DNA of 64,000 nucleotides from Paenarthrobacter sp. GOM3 (GTDB lineage: Bacteria > Actinomycetota > Actinomycetes > Actinomycetales > Micrococcaceae), in the NCBI RefSeq assembly GCF_018215265.2, contig NZ_CP136562.1:2852001-2916000 (forward strand), in the 5' to 3' direction. Both the position numbers and the translations under genes were made by a program. The notes under the pieces are model-generated. The model searched no databases, was not told the origin of the DNA, and was given only the letters and a program-made list of their open reading frames with translations. Shown here in pieces: positions 24,039 to 36,048 of the stretch. Positions within the stretch are counted from its first letter, which is position 1. Every line of letters starts with the position of its first letter.

Positions 24039-24896
24039 CTAAACCTCCTGCGCAAAGTGGCCCTCGAGCCGACGGAACACGAGCTGGCCGATAACCAGGA
24101 ATAGCGCTGCCATGCCCAAACCAACGAATCCCGTGATCAGAAGATGCGGTGGCAACTCCACGGGCCGGTCCACCGTGGGGTACCAGAACGCCCAGTGGAA
24201 GAGTTCCACAGCGACCGTAATGGGGTTGAGTTGATAGACGAACAGGACCCACGGTGCCGCCAGGCGGCGGATCATGGTCCAGTCATAGAGCACCGGCGAG
24301 GTCCACGTGATGACCATCATCAGCATGTCAACGATGTTCTCCGCATCGCGGAAGAACACGTTGATCGCCCCGGCCAGCAGGCCCAGTCCAGTGGCCGTGA
24401 CAGCAACAATGACGAAGCCCAGGAGGGCCCCGAAAAGCTGCATGACGTCGGGGTGCCATCCACTCAGCAATGCTGCCGCAAGCAGCACCACCAGTTGCGG
24501 CAGGAAGTGGACTGCGGCCACCCACACCGACGCCACGGGGAACAGCTCGCGTGGGAGGTATATCTTCTTGACCAGTGCTGCGTTCGACACAATTGAACGC
24601 GTTGCGTTGGAGAAGGCCTCGGTGAAGAAGTTGATGACAATAACGCCTGAGAACATGTAGAGCGCATAGTTGGGGATCTGGTCCCCAACCCGCAGGACAA
24701 TTCCCAAAGCGAAGAACAGCACAACGTACTGGACCAACGGCTTCACGTAGGACCAAGCCAAGCCGAGCACGGACCCGCGGTAGCGGACCCTGAGTTCCTT
24801 CCGGACAATCAGCTTGAGAAGGTAACGCCGGCGGTAGACATCCAGAAGTCCGGCGCCTACCCCCGGAACAGCATATGTATCAGTGGTATTGGCCAT
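24039..24896 (-). CDS. Polysaccharide ABC exporter, permease subunit (Wzm/RfbD-like)
   Basis: A 285-residue ABC-2 permease with six hydrophobic helices. Its cytoplasmic N-terminal motif, LKLIVRKELRVRYRGSVLGL, is followed by AWSYVKPLVQYVVLFFALG, typical of Wzm/TagG proteins. The C-terminal part (NPITVAVELFHWAFWYP) is also family-typical. It forms the membrane channel with the ATPase encoded next. It begins two bases after the glfT2-like stop, so the genes are one transcription unit. Confidence 0.88.
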   Translation of the reverse strand: MANTTDTYAVPGVGAGLLDVYRRRYLLKLIVRKELRVRYRGSVLGLAWSYVKPLVQYVVLFFALGIVLRVGDQIPNYALYMFSGVIVINFFTEAFSNATRSIVSNAALVKKIYLPRELFPVASVWVAAVHFLPQLVVLLAAALLSGWHPDVMQLFGALLGFVIVAVTATGLGLLAGAINVFFRDAENIVDMLMMVITWTSPVLYDWTMIRRLAAPWVLFVYQLNPITVAVELFHWAFWYPTVDRPVELPPHLLITGFVGLGMAALFLVIGQLVFRRLEGHFAQEV

Positions 24897-24898
24897 CG

Positions 24899-28137
<3,239 letters not shown>

Positions 28138-28207
28138 TCAAGGCTACCCGACGTTCCGATTGTTCCCCGATTCGGGGGCGTGCTACGGAAGCCCTGCCCA
28201 TGTGTCG

Positions 28208-28247
28208 AAAAAAGGAACGGGAGGCCTGGCACTGGGCCAGCCTCCCG
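28208..28247 (-). terminator. Rho-independent terminator of the sugar-modification operon
   Basis: On the minus strand GGGAGGCTGGC pairs with GCCAGGCCTCCC (one bulge), followed by GTTCCTTTTTT. It ends the oxidoreductase/aminotransferase/acyltransferase operon, which makes glf the start of a separate unit. Confidence 0.88.
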
Positions 28248-28271
28248 TCCATACTTGCGTGAAGCTTGGAA

Positions 28272-29258
28272 CTAAAGCGCGATCACGGAGCCGGAATCGG
28301 CCGATTCCAGTACGGCTTCCGCCACCCGGAGCGTCTCAAGGCCTTCGGCCATTGTGACAATGTTCATCGACTTTCCAAGGACAGCGTCCCGGAAGGCTTC
28401 GTGCTCCATCTTCAACGGCTCGCGCTTGGCCAACGCGAACCGTGTGGACGAACCTTCCGAGACACCGCGGAATGCTGCGACAGAGTCCCAGTCCGTCTGG
28501 AACGTACCGTTCTCGATGAATGTCAGGTCAGCAGAAATAGTGTCGGCGATGTACGCGCCCCGCTCACCCAGGACTACCGTGGTCCGTTCCTTCATGGGTG
28601 AGAGCCAGTTCACGATGTGGTTGGTGACAACGCCGCTCTTGAGGTGGCCAATGGCCGTGACCATGTCCTCGTGCTGCCGTCCGCTCCTGGAAGTGGTGTG
28701 CGCCACAACGTTGACGAAGTTGCTTTGGGCAAGCCATGCCGTGAGGTCGATGTCATGCGTGGCCAGGTCCTTAACCACTCCGACGTCGGCAATACGGGAG
28801 GGGAACGGCCCCTGCCGGCGGGTGGAGATCTGATAAACCTCGCCGAGGTCGCCGTTGCCCAGCCTGTCGCGAAGGCTCTGCAGCGATGGGTTGAATCGTT
28901 CGATGTGTCCCACCGCACCAATCAAGCCACGGGAGTCGAATGCTTCGGCGATTCGGCGGCCGGAAACGGAGTCGTTCGCGATGGGCTTTTCGACGAGGCA
29001 GTGCACGCCTGCCTCCGCGAGCTTCAACGCCACTTCCTCGTGCAGCACCGTTGGTACGGCCGCAACAGCCATGTCAATGCCCTGCTCGATCAGTTCATCC
29101 ACGGAGCCGCAGACGGTCAATCCATTGGCAACGTTGTGCGGGTCCCCGAAGGAATCCGCAACGGCCACCAGGTCCACGCCTTCGAGTTCACGGATGACGC
29201 GGGCGTGGTGGCGCCCCATCATGCCCAATCCGATGAGGCCTGCGCGGAGGTTTGCCAC
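28272..29258 (-). CDS. Gfo/Idh/MocA family NAD(P)-dependent oxidoreductase (WlbA/WbpB-like)
   Basis: A 328-residue protein with an N-terminal Rossmann fold (GLIGLGMMGRHHARVIREL) and the family lysine motif VEKPIAND. A C-terminal alpha/beta domain follows, containing DLATHDIDLTAWL with a likely catalytic histidine. In nucleotide-sugar pathways such enzymes oxidise the C3 hydroxyl to a 3-keto sugar. Its GTG overlaps the aminotransferase stop by one base (TAGTG), so the three genes form a ketone-amine-amide series. The exact sugar is not determined. Confidence 0.85.
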   Translation of the reverse strand: MANLRAGLIGLGMMGRHHARVIRELEGVDLVAVADSFGDPHNVANGLTVCGSVDELIEQGIDMAVAAVPTVLHEEVALKLAEAGVHCLVEKPIANDSVSGRRIAEAFDSRGLIGAVGHIERFNPSLQSLRDRLGNGDLGEVYQISTRRQGPFPSRIADVGVVKDLATHDIDLTAWLAQSNFVNVVAHTTSRSGRQHEDMVTAIGHLKSGVVTNHIVNWLSPMKERTTVVLGERGAYIADTISADLTFIENGTFQTDWDSVAAFRGVSEGSSTRFALAKREPLKMEHEAFRDAVLGKSMNIVTMAEGLETLRVAEAVLESADSGSVIAL

Positions 29259-30349
29259 TAGCTTCCTGCCTTCGCAACGGCGTTGACCGCAGCAACGATC
29301 CGGTCAAGGTCGTCCTGGCTCAACGAAGGGTGAACCGGGAGGGAAAGCACGCTTGCCGCCGATTCCTCGGTGACGGGCAGGTCATCAGAGGTCTGGAACG
29401 GAGCGAGGCGGTGGTTGGGGATGGGGTAGTAGACGCCACAGCCAACGTTGTACTCCTCGCGGAGTGCCTTCGCGAAACCGTCACGGTCCTCTGCGATGCG
29501 GATGGTGTACTGGTGGTAGACGTGCTCGTAGCCGTCCGCAACCTTGGGGGTGACGACGCCTTCGATGTTTGCATCGAAGAAAGCTGCGTTTTCCTGGCGG
29601 GTCTTGGTCCAGGCTTCAACCTTGGTCAACTGCACACGGCCGATCGCAGCGTGGATATTGGTCATACGGCAGTTGAAGCCGACCAGCTCATTCTCGTACT
29701 GACGTTCCATGCCCTGGTTGCGCAGCAAGCGAAGCCGGCGCTCGACGTCGGCCAGGCCAGTGCTCACCATTCCGCCTTCGCCGGACGTCATGTTCTTGGT
29801 GGGGTAAAGGCTGAACATGGCGAAGTCGCCGAACGTACCGACCTTGCGTCCGTTGACCGCCGCACCGTGGGCCTGCGCAGCATCCTCGAAGACCTTGACT
29901 CCGTGCTTGGATGCGAGCGCGCCAATGGCGTCAACATCGAAGGGGTGTCCGTAAAGGTGGACAGGCATGATGGCGGCCGTACGGTCCGTGATCTTCGACT
30001 CTACGGAAGCGGGGTCCAGCGTGTAGTAGTCAGGATCGACGTCGGCGAAGACGGGCGTTGCGCCAGTCAATGCCACAGAGTTTGCCGTAGCAGCGAAAGT
30101 GAAGGAGGGAACGATGACTTCGTCCCCGGCGCCGATGCCGGCAGCCAGGAGGCCAAGGTGCAAACCGGAGGTGCCGGAGTTGACCGCCACCGCTGCCCTG
30201 CCGTCGAGGAGTACCTGCGAGAATTCCTGCTCGAAGGATGCCACCTCCGACCCCTGGGCGAGCTGACCGGAAGCCAGCACTGCATCTACCGCCTTACGCT
30301 CATCTTCGCCAATGATGGGCTTTGCGGGGGGAATGAATTCGGGGCTCAT
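29258..30349 (-). CDS. DegT/DnrJ/EryC1/StrS family sugar aminotransferase (WlbC/WbpE-like)
   Basis: A 363-residue PLP enzyme. It has the start FIPPAKPIIGEDERKAVDAV and the phosphate-binding NSGTSGLHLGL. The cofactor-binding segment is EDAAQAHGA, and the Schiff-base lysine lies in SLYPTKNMTSGEGGM. It transfers an amino group, usually from glutamate, to a keto sugar nucleotide. Placed between an oxidoreductase and an acyltransferase it most likely makes a 3-amino sugar. It overlaps the acyltransferase gene by four bases (ATGA). Confidence 0.9.
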   Translation of the reverse strand: MSPEFIPPAKPIIGEDERKAVDAVLASGQLAQGSEVASFEQEFSQVLLDGRAAVAVNSGTSGLHLGLLAAGIGAGDEVIVPSFTFAATANSVALTGATPVFADVDPDYYTLDPASVESKITDRTAAIMPVHLYGHPFDVDAIGALASKHGVKVFEDAAQAHGAAVNGRKVGTFGDFAMFSLYPTKNMTSGEGGMVSTGLADVERRLRLLRNQGMERQYENELVGFNCRMTNIHAAIGRVQLTKVEAWTKTRQENAAFFDANIEGVVTPKVADGYEHVYHQYTIRIAEDRDGFAKALREEYNVGCGVYYPIPNHRLAPFQTSDDLPVTEESAASVLSLPVHPSLSQDDLDRIVAAVNAVAKAGS

Positions 30350-30936
30350 GCCTCTACCTCTCGAAGAATCTCGTTCTGTTCAACATACGTGGCGCCGGTT
30401 TCGGGGCATACCCAGTTTTCGCCGCTGCGCTTCAGCGGGAAGCCGGCCTTGCCAACCCAACCATGGCGCTTGGCCGGAACTCCGACCATCAACGCAAAGT
30501 CCGGGACGTCTTTGGCGACTACTGCTCCGGCGGCCACAGTGGCCCATCGTCCGATGGTCACAGGGGCGACGCACACGGCGCGGGCGCCGATTGACGCGCC
30601 TTCGCGAATCGTCACGCCCACCGGTTCCCAATCATGGGCACTCTTCTGGCTGCCATCCGGGCCAACGGCCCGGGGGTAGGTGTCGTTGGTCAACACCACG
30701 GCCGGGCCGATGAAAACGCCGGCTTCCAGTTCCGCGGGCTCGTAGACAAGTGCATAGTTTTGAACTTTGCAGTTGTCACCCATCTTGACCCCGGTGCCAA
30801 TGTAGGCACCCCGTCCTACGATGCAATTGACGCCAAGTTCGGCCTGCTCGCGGACTTGGGCAAGATGCCAAATCTTTGATCCATCACCAATTACCGCCTT
30901 GTCTGACACATCGGCGCTCTCCGCAACCACTATCAC
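30346..30936 (-). CDS. Left-handed beta-helix sugar N-acyltransferase (WlbB/WbpD-like)
   Basis: The GTG at 30936 follows AGGAAGG and gives 196 residues. The frame is open to a TTG at 30972. The hexapeptide repeats (VIGDGSKIWHLAQVREQAEL, VGRGAYIGTGVKMGDN, IGPAVVLTNDTYPRA) and IGARAVCVAPVTIGRWATVA define a LbH fold. A C-terminal tail follows (GVPAKRHGWVGKAG) that in WbpD-type enzymes closes the active site. It probably acetylates the amino group made by the preceding enzyme using acetyl-CoA. It is the first gene of this three-gene operon. Confidence 0.86.
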   Translation of the reverse strand: MIVVAESADVSDKAVIGDGSKIWHLAQVREQAELGVNCIVGRGAYIGTGVKMGDNCKVQNYALVYEPAELEAGVFIGPAVVLTNDTYPRAVGPDGSQKSAHDWEPVGVTIREGASIGARAVCVAPVTIGRWATVAAGAVVAKDVPDFALMVGVPAKRHGWVGKAGFPLKRSGENWVCPETGATYVEQNEILREVEA

Positions 30937-31132
30937 CGGTGAAGGTCCTTCCTCATTGAGCACACGCGACAACGAAACTCATCTTAGCTGAGACACCATG
31001 CCCCGGCGTCAAGGCAGCGGTATGAGGCACAGGCTTGGCCTCGTTGTCCACATACGCCATTAAGGGTCCAGAACTCCCGTCGCGGAGTCCCTATCGTCAG
31101 TGGTGAAGCAGGCAATTGCGAGAGGAAACCCG

Positions 31133-33868
31133 ATGACACTGGAGTGCACATTGGTCCATAGTCCCGGTGCTGCGCGGAATTCCGCGCCCGCGGAGTTGTC
31201 CATTGCGGTGCCTGCCGGCACCTCCGGAGTCCACGTTCAGTCCCTCATTGCGGAAGCCCATGGCACCGGCCTTCTTACAGTTCAGGGACAGGAAGTATCT
31301 GCTCTGACCGTAGGAGTTCCCCCCTTGGTATCCGGAGCCATCCTGGTGGATGGCTCCACGCAACCTCAGCATCCGGACGCTGGATCGGTGCCACTGGTGC
31401 TGCTGGCCCACTCTGGACCCGCTGCCGGCTCCATCTTCCGGCTCCACCGTGGGCGGTTCATCATCGGACGCGGTCCTGTCGATATCTCGGTGCCGGATTC
31501 CTCGATGTCACGGGAGCAGGCTGTACTGGAGGTTACCAGCACGGACGTAACGTTGAGCCAAGTAGTCGGCGCTACACCTGTGTCCGTCTGCGGTAAAGCA
31601 GCGAGGCGAAGCCCCATCAGCTCCGAGTCCCTAATCCGCTGCGGCAACTCGACTTTCAGCATTTCCACCCATAACGGTGCACTTTCACCGCTCTCCAGCC
31701 TCGCCGGGTGCTCAGTGGAGGAACCCCTTGATGTAGTGCACACTTCGCCCACCACCCGCCGCCTGTCCTTGGCGCTGGCCGCGGGACTGCCGCTAATAGC
31801 CGGCGTAGCCCTGGTTGCTGTCACTGGTGCATGGATGTATCTGGGCTTCACCGCACTCTCCGCGGTCAGCCTCCTGGTCCCGCTGCTCACTGGCAGAAAA
31901 GGGCGAAAGGAGCGGGCCGTGGCCCTTTCACGGGCGGTTCAGGAAGATATCGCGCGACGCCGGCGGTGCTCTCCCTCTGCCGCCGACATCATCATGGCCA
32001 CATACCGTCCACCCCCGCCCATGGGCGTGGCCGGCCAAGAAACCCATCCTCCGGCCTCGAAGCCGGGAGAGGGTTCGACGCCGGCCGGGCTGCGACCGGT
32101 GGACGACGGCGCCTGGGTGCGGCTCGGCATCAGCAAGAGCGCCCAGGCGAATATTCGGATGGTTCCCCACGATCCCCATTTCCGGCCACCTCCCATCGGA
32201 ATGGCCGCTGTGACCTTGGATCCGAAGCTCCCGCTGGTGAAGCTTCGTGGACGGCCGGACCATGTGGACGCGTTGCTCCGTTTTGTGCTGATGCAGCTGG
32301 GCAGCTTCCAAGGCTCGGCCGACACAGCAGTCATCGTGCTGGGACCGGTCAGTAGGTTGCCCCTGGCTGCCCGTTTCCTCCCGTGCGTGACTCTGGCAGC
32401 CAGCTACTTTGCCGCGCTCACAGCCCTCGACCAGCACGGCACCTCCACTGGCAGGCTTGTCGTGGTCGATGATCCCGGCGGAAGCGGTGTGGAATCCATG
32501 ACATCGCTGCTTACAGCTGCCCACCGGATTGGCTGGCAGGTAATCGACTGCTCCGCCTCGCCGGCACATCTGCTGCCGGCTGTGGAATTGGCGCCATCCG
32601 GGAACACTGGCGTCGTCAAGGTGGACGGCAGCAGTCGCGACTTTATCCCGGACCTCATCCCTGTGGACGTGTTTGACGCTTTCTGTCGGCTCCCAGCCGC
32701 CGAGGCCTGGGCCAAGGGGGCCAGCAATGGCCGCGCCATTCCCGACAGCTGCTCGTTCGGTGACCTGCATCCGGGCGGCCAGCGCAGGCTGCTGCGCCGC
32801 TGGGCCGACCCCACAAGCCGGAACGGACTGGTTGCCGTGCTTGGCCAAGGCCGCGAAGGTCCCATGACCTTCGACTTCAAGCTCGACGGCCCACACCTTT
32901 TGGTTGCCGGAACCACAGGCTCCGGAAAGTCAGAATTGCTGCGAACCCTGGTGGCTTCCATAGCGCTAAGCCACTCTCCGGACTACGCAACTTTCCTGTT
33001 CGTCGATTTCAAGGGTGGTTCAGGACTGGGTCCACTGGCACGCCTCCCGCACTGCGTAGGACTACTGACCGACCTCACCAGGCATCATCTCGATCGCGCC
33101 CTCGTCTCGCTCCGTGCAGAAATCAGCCGCAGGGAGGAGGTACTCGCTGCGGCGGGCGTTTCGGACCTCAGCCAATACCACCGCATGGAGCGGCATTCCC
33201 CTCCAATGCCCCATCTGCTTCTGGTCATTGATGAATTCCGAATGCTCGTGGAGCAAGCTCCGGGTGCGCTTCAAGAACTCATGCGCATTGCAGCCATCGG
33301 ACGTTCCTTGGGAATCCACTTGGTGATGGCAACGCAAAGGCCGCAGGGAGCCCTCACTGCCGACATTCGGGCAAACGTCACTTCCAGCATCGCGCTGAGG
33401 GTCCAATCGGACGCGGAGTCCTCCGACATCATCAACAGCAAGGCCGCCGGTTCCATTCGGGTCGGGACTCCGGGACGGGCGTTTCTAGCCCGGGCCTCTG
33501 GAGAAGCCGAAGAATTCCAGACAGCATCACTTGCCGTGCCTCCCGGAACCAGGGCTTCCGGTTCCGGGTCAGGCTACGGGCTGGTCCTCGTCAAGACCGT
33601 TGGCCAGGCCCTACTCCAACGCGCAGCCGCCGGGGCCGGACCCGCTGACAGGAATGACCAGATTGAGGATGGAACGAGCACCGTTATTTCTTCCCTCCGG
33701 GAACTGTGGCAAGCCGTCAGCGGGCTGCAGCCGCGGTCGCCAATAGCCCAACCGCTTCCCAGTTCGATAACCTGGTCCGACCAGCTCCTTGCCACCGGAA
33801 CGGGCCCAGGCGCGGGGCTCGACGACGCTGTCATCATGGTGCGTTGGACCCCTCGCACTGGTGGATAA
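31133..33868 (+). CDS. FHA-FtsK/EccC-type ATPase, N-terminal part
   Basis: The ATG at 31133 follows GAGAGGAAA and yields 911 residues. An FHA domain (about 85-165, RFIIGRGPVDISVPDSSMSR) should bind phosphothreonine. Two hydrophobic helices follow at about 207-250. An FtsK/SpoIIIE ATPase comes next, with Walker A GTTGSGKS near 593-600 and Walker B LLLVIDEF near 695-702. The arrangement matches EccC ATPases of type VII secretion through their first ATPase domain. The frame ends with GGT GGA TAA where full-length EccC continues; the remaining domains lie in the next frame. No WXG100/ESAT-6 gene, EccB, EccD or mycosin was seen nearby. Confidence 0.83.
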   Translation: MTLECTLVHSPGAARNSAPAELSIAVPAGTSGVHVQSLIAEAHGTGLLTVQGQEVSALTVGVPPLVSGAILVDGSTQPQHPDAGSVPLVLLAHSGPAAGSIFRLHRGRFIIGRGPVDISVPDSSMSREQAVLEVTSTDVTLSQVVGATPVSVCGKAARRSPISSESLIRCGNSTFSISTHNGALSPLSSLAGCSVEEPLDVVHTSPTTRRLSLALAAGLPLIAGVALVAVTGAWMYLGFTALSAVSLLVPLLTGRKGRKERAVALSRAVQEDIARRRRCSPSAADIIMATYRPPPPMGVAGQETHPPASKPGEGSTPAGLRPVDDGAWVRLGISKSAQANIRMVPHDPHFRPPPIGMAAVTLDPKLPLVKLRGRPDHVDALLRFVLMQLGSFQGSADTAVIVLGPVSRLPLAARFLPCVTLAASYFAALTALDQHGTSTGRLVVVDDPGGSGVESMTSLLTAAHRIGWQVIDCSASPAHLLPAVELAPSGNTGVVKVDGSSRDFIPDLIPVDVFDAFCRLPAAEAWAKGASNGRAIPDSCSFGDLHPGGQRRLLRRWADPTSRNGLVAVLGQGREGPMTFDFKLDGPHLLVAGTTGSGKSELLRTLVASIALSHSPDYATFLFVDFKGGSGLGPLARLPHCVGLLTDLTRHHLDRALVSLRAEISRREEVLAAAGVSDLSQYHRMERHSPPMPHLLLVIDEFRMLVEQAPGALQELMRIAAIGRSLGIHLVMATQRPQGALTADIRANVTSSIALRVQSDAESSDIINSKAAGSIRVGTPGRAFLARASGEAEEFQTASLAVPPGTRASGSGSGYGLVLVKTVGQALLQRAAAGAGPADRNDQIEDGTSTVISSLRELWQAVSGLQPRSPIAQPLPSSITWSDQLLATGTGPGAGLDDAVIMVRWTPRTGG

Positions 33869-35333
33869 GCCAGCCCAGCAAGTCGTCGAACCGTTGATAT
33901 GGATTCCGTCCGAACATGGACATCTGGCAATGATCGGCAGCGCATCCAGCGGCATACTGACCTGCTTCAGGGCCGCGGCCGCCATGCTGGCCACGGCTCA
34001 ACCGCAACCACATCTCTATGTCCTTGACGGCATCGGGCTGTTGGAAGACGTCGTTCAAAAGGAACGGCTGGGGGCCAGGGCCGGCCTGCATCAGCTGCTT
34101 CTTGCGGCGCAAATCGTCAAGCGCCTTTCAGCGGAGATGGACGCTCGGCGGGACCCCCGAAATGCGGTACGAACCGGCACCCCACTGGTTCTGGTGGTGA
34201 CGGGATGGTGCTCGTGGGCAAACGCCCTGCGGAACGGGGTTTTTGGGTGGGTAGAGGCTGCATTGCAGGACATCGTCCGCGACGGCACGTCACTGGGCAT
34301 CACTGTGCTGATCTCCGGTGAAAGGGAGCTCGTCAGCTCGCGCTTCTTTGCTGCAATCCCCAACCGGGCGTACTTTCCCAGCGGATCCACTGAGGAATCG
34401 CGTTTCCACTGGCCCCGCCTTCCCGATGTCGAGGACCTAGCCGGCCGGGGTGTCGTCACCGGCAATTTCGTTGACGGACAGACCAACGTCGCACAGTTCC
34501 GGGAAGCACCGAACTCCTGCGCGTGGCCCTTCAAGGACTTGGGGAGATCCCAACCGCCTTTCCGCATCAGGCCACTACCGGAAACCTTGGGCGCCGAGGA
34601 CTTCTTCCAGCGCCTGGCGGGAGTACCGCAGCATGCCTTGGATTCGGGACCATGCACGAATACTCCACTCCCCAACGATGCGGATTTGCCTGACCCGGAT
34701 ACGGCTGAAGAAGATGCGCTAACCCCACTGTGGATGGGCGTTGGGGGCGACGAAGCACTTCCCGTAGCCCTACCCCTTCCCAACCGGGGTGTCAGTGCCA
34801 TCCTGGGTGGCCGCCATTCCGGAAAAAGCTCCGTGCTGGCGGCCCTTCACCAACTCAACCCCTTGGTGCCATGGGTCTACCCTGACAGCACGGACGGGAC
34901 AGGTTCATTTTGGGCTTCAATCGCACACGAAGCAGAAGCTGGAGTCTTGGACCCCAACAGCATCCTGTTGGTGGACGACGCCGACTCCCTGGATACGGGA
35001 GGCTGCCATGCGCTCGCCGCACTGGCCGGGAAAGTCCGGGGAATTGTGCTCACAGCCACACCCGGACCGGCGCTCGTGCATCGCCTGCCTCTTGCCGGTG
35101 ACGTGCGGGCCTCTGGTACTGGAGTGGTCTTGGCTCCGTCGACGCCGCACGATGGCGAACTCCTCGGAGCAAGGCTGGACACTAATGGATCCGGACGCCC
35201 AGGCAGGGGTTTCGTCATCCAGGGAAAGGACGTGACGCCGTTTCAAGGGGCCCTAACCGCCGGCCTGCCACTTGCTGGCGCGGCAGGAGCAGCCTATAGC
35301 GCAGCGGAAGCACCGCCGGTGCGCGATGCGTAG
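33861..35333 (+). CDS. FtsK/EccC-type ATPase, C-terminal part (EccCb-like)
   Basis: The GTG at 33861 overlaps the upstream TAA, a coupling arrangement, though no clear ribosome binding site precedes it; the product has 490 residues. It begins VDKPAQQVVEPLIWIPSEHG, the expected start of the second EccC ATPase domain. The P-loop there is degenerate: GSASSGIL replaces GxxxxGKS. The third domain has an intact Walker A (GGRHSGKSS, about 315-323) and a Walker B-like ILLVDDADSLD. It is either a true split, as in mycobacterial EccCa1/EccCb1, or one gene broken by a frameshift. The 3' end overlaps the convergent membrane-protein gene by 40 bases. Confidence 0.7.
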   Translation: MDKPAQQVVEPLIWIPSEHGHLAMIGSASSGILTCFRAAAAMLATAQPQPHLYVLDGIGLLEDVVQKERLGARAGLHQLLLAAQIVKRLSAEMDARRDPRNAVRTGTPLVLVVTGWCSWANALRNGVFGWVEAALQDIVRDGTSLGITVLISGERELVSSRFFAAIPNRAYFPSGSTEESRFHWPRLPDVEDLAGRGVVTGNFVDGQTNVAQFREAPNSCAWPFKDLGRSQPPFRIRPLPETLGAEDFFQRLAGVPQHALDSGPCTNTPLPNDADLPDPDTAEEDALTPLWMGVGGDEALPVALPLPNRGVSAILGGRHSGKSSVLAALHQLNPLVPWVYPDSTDGTGSFWASIAHEAEAGVLDPNSILLVDDADSLDTGGCHALAALAGKVRGIVLTATPGPALVHRLPLAGDVRASGTGVVLAPSTPHDGELLGARLDTNGSGRPGRGFVIQGKDVTPFQGALTAGLPLAGAAGAAYSAAEAPPVRDA

Positions 35334-35794
35334 GCGATGACATCCTTTTGGAACAAGAACACTATCGCCACCAAGGCGGGAACGATCATCGCCAAACCCG
35401 GCAGCACCAAACCGCCGGTCATCGTGGGGAACCCGATAGTGAGGACAAACAACTGGGCCACCAGGGCGGCCGCCCTGGTCCACCTGTACCCCCGGAACAG
35501 GAAGTGGCCCACGGCAAACAGCCACGCGGAAAACGCCAGGAGCAGCCCCAGAGTGAAGATCGCACCCCAGAACGTGAGGACAGGTGCTCCGGTAAGCAGT
35601 TGGAAAGCGTACCAAGCAGCAGCGCCCAGGAGAGCCAATGCTTCTAGTACGACGACCAGGGAAATAACTGTGACGCCAAGCGGCCGTGCAGTGCGTCCGG
35701 GGGCCCGGGATGCGCCGGACCTCGGTGCGTCCCGCCCGTCATTTCCGTCGGGTTCAGGCGTGGATTGGGCAGGGTTAACTGGAGGTCTTGACAC
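35294..35794 (-). CDS. Small four-helix membrane protein
   Basis: A 166-residue protein with a Pro/Arg-rich, polar N-terminus of about 38 residues. Four hydrophobic helices follow at roughly 40-65, 73-95, 103-125 and 130-150. It starts with GTG and has no ribosome binding site; a -10-like TAGTGT sits six bases upstream, so the mRNA may be leaderless. The 3' end overlaps the EccCb-like gene on the other strand by 40 bases. No family was recognised. Confidence 0.65.
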   Translation of the reverse strand: MSRPPVNPAQSTPEPDGNDGRDAPRSGASRAPGRTARPLGVTVISLVVVLEALALLGAAAWYAFQLLTGAPVLTFWGAIFTLGLLLAFSAWLFAVGHFLFRGYRWTRAAALVAQLFVLTIGFPTMTGGLVLPGLAMIVPALVAIVFLFQKDVIAYASRTGGASAAL

Positions 35795-35800
35795 ACTGGC

Positions 35801-35806
35801 ACACTA
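35801..35806 (-). promoter_or_regulatory. Candidate -10 of a leaderless transcript
   Basis: TAGTGT on the minus strand lies six bases before the GTG start at 35794, which would put transcription start at or next to the start codon. No convincing -35 was found. Confidence 0.35.
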
Positions 35807-35913
35807 CCGGACATAGTCATCTAGCAGTGAGGGCACTGGCAGCTGATGTGATGCATCGCTCACAGATTCCGGGCATTTCGTCCACTAACACCCCTTGTTT
35901 ACAAGGCGTTAAC

Positions 35914-36048
35914 ATGAAACGCTTGACTCAGACGACCAAGGGGGCCCATGCGGGCCCCTTTCCTTTGGAGCCTCTCGTGAATGTTTTCACAAAAGGGGCC
36001 CTACTAGTTCTCACGAATGGAGTGACTGATCAGCATGGATTGGCGTAA
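35914..36048 (+). other. Possible upstream reading frame in the whiB leader
   Basis: An ATG at 35914, preceded by AAGGCG, opens a 44-codon frame (MKRLTQTTKGAHAG...) that reads through the GC-rich hairpin and overlaps the whiB start by 14 bases in another frame. Its translation is not supported by homology. It is listed because such leader frames control other WhiB genes. Confidence 0.25.
35938..35966 (+). terminator. Hairpin in the whiB leader (terminator or attenuator)
   Basis: GGGGCCC pairs with GGGCCCC across a four-base loop, flanked by AAG and CTT and followed by TTCCTTT. It lies about 70 bases before whiB, inside the likely leader. This suggests attenuation, unless transcription of whiB starts downstream of it. 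Confidence 0.45.

Noticed and set aside
29252..30679. 475-codon plus-strand open frame over the aminotransferase and acyltransferase genes
   Set aside because: It crosses two well-supported minus-strand genes and their overlap; composition is that of a shadow frame.
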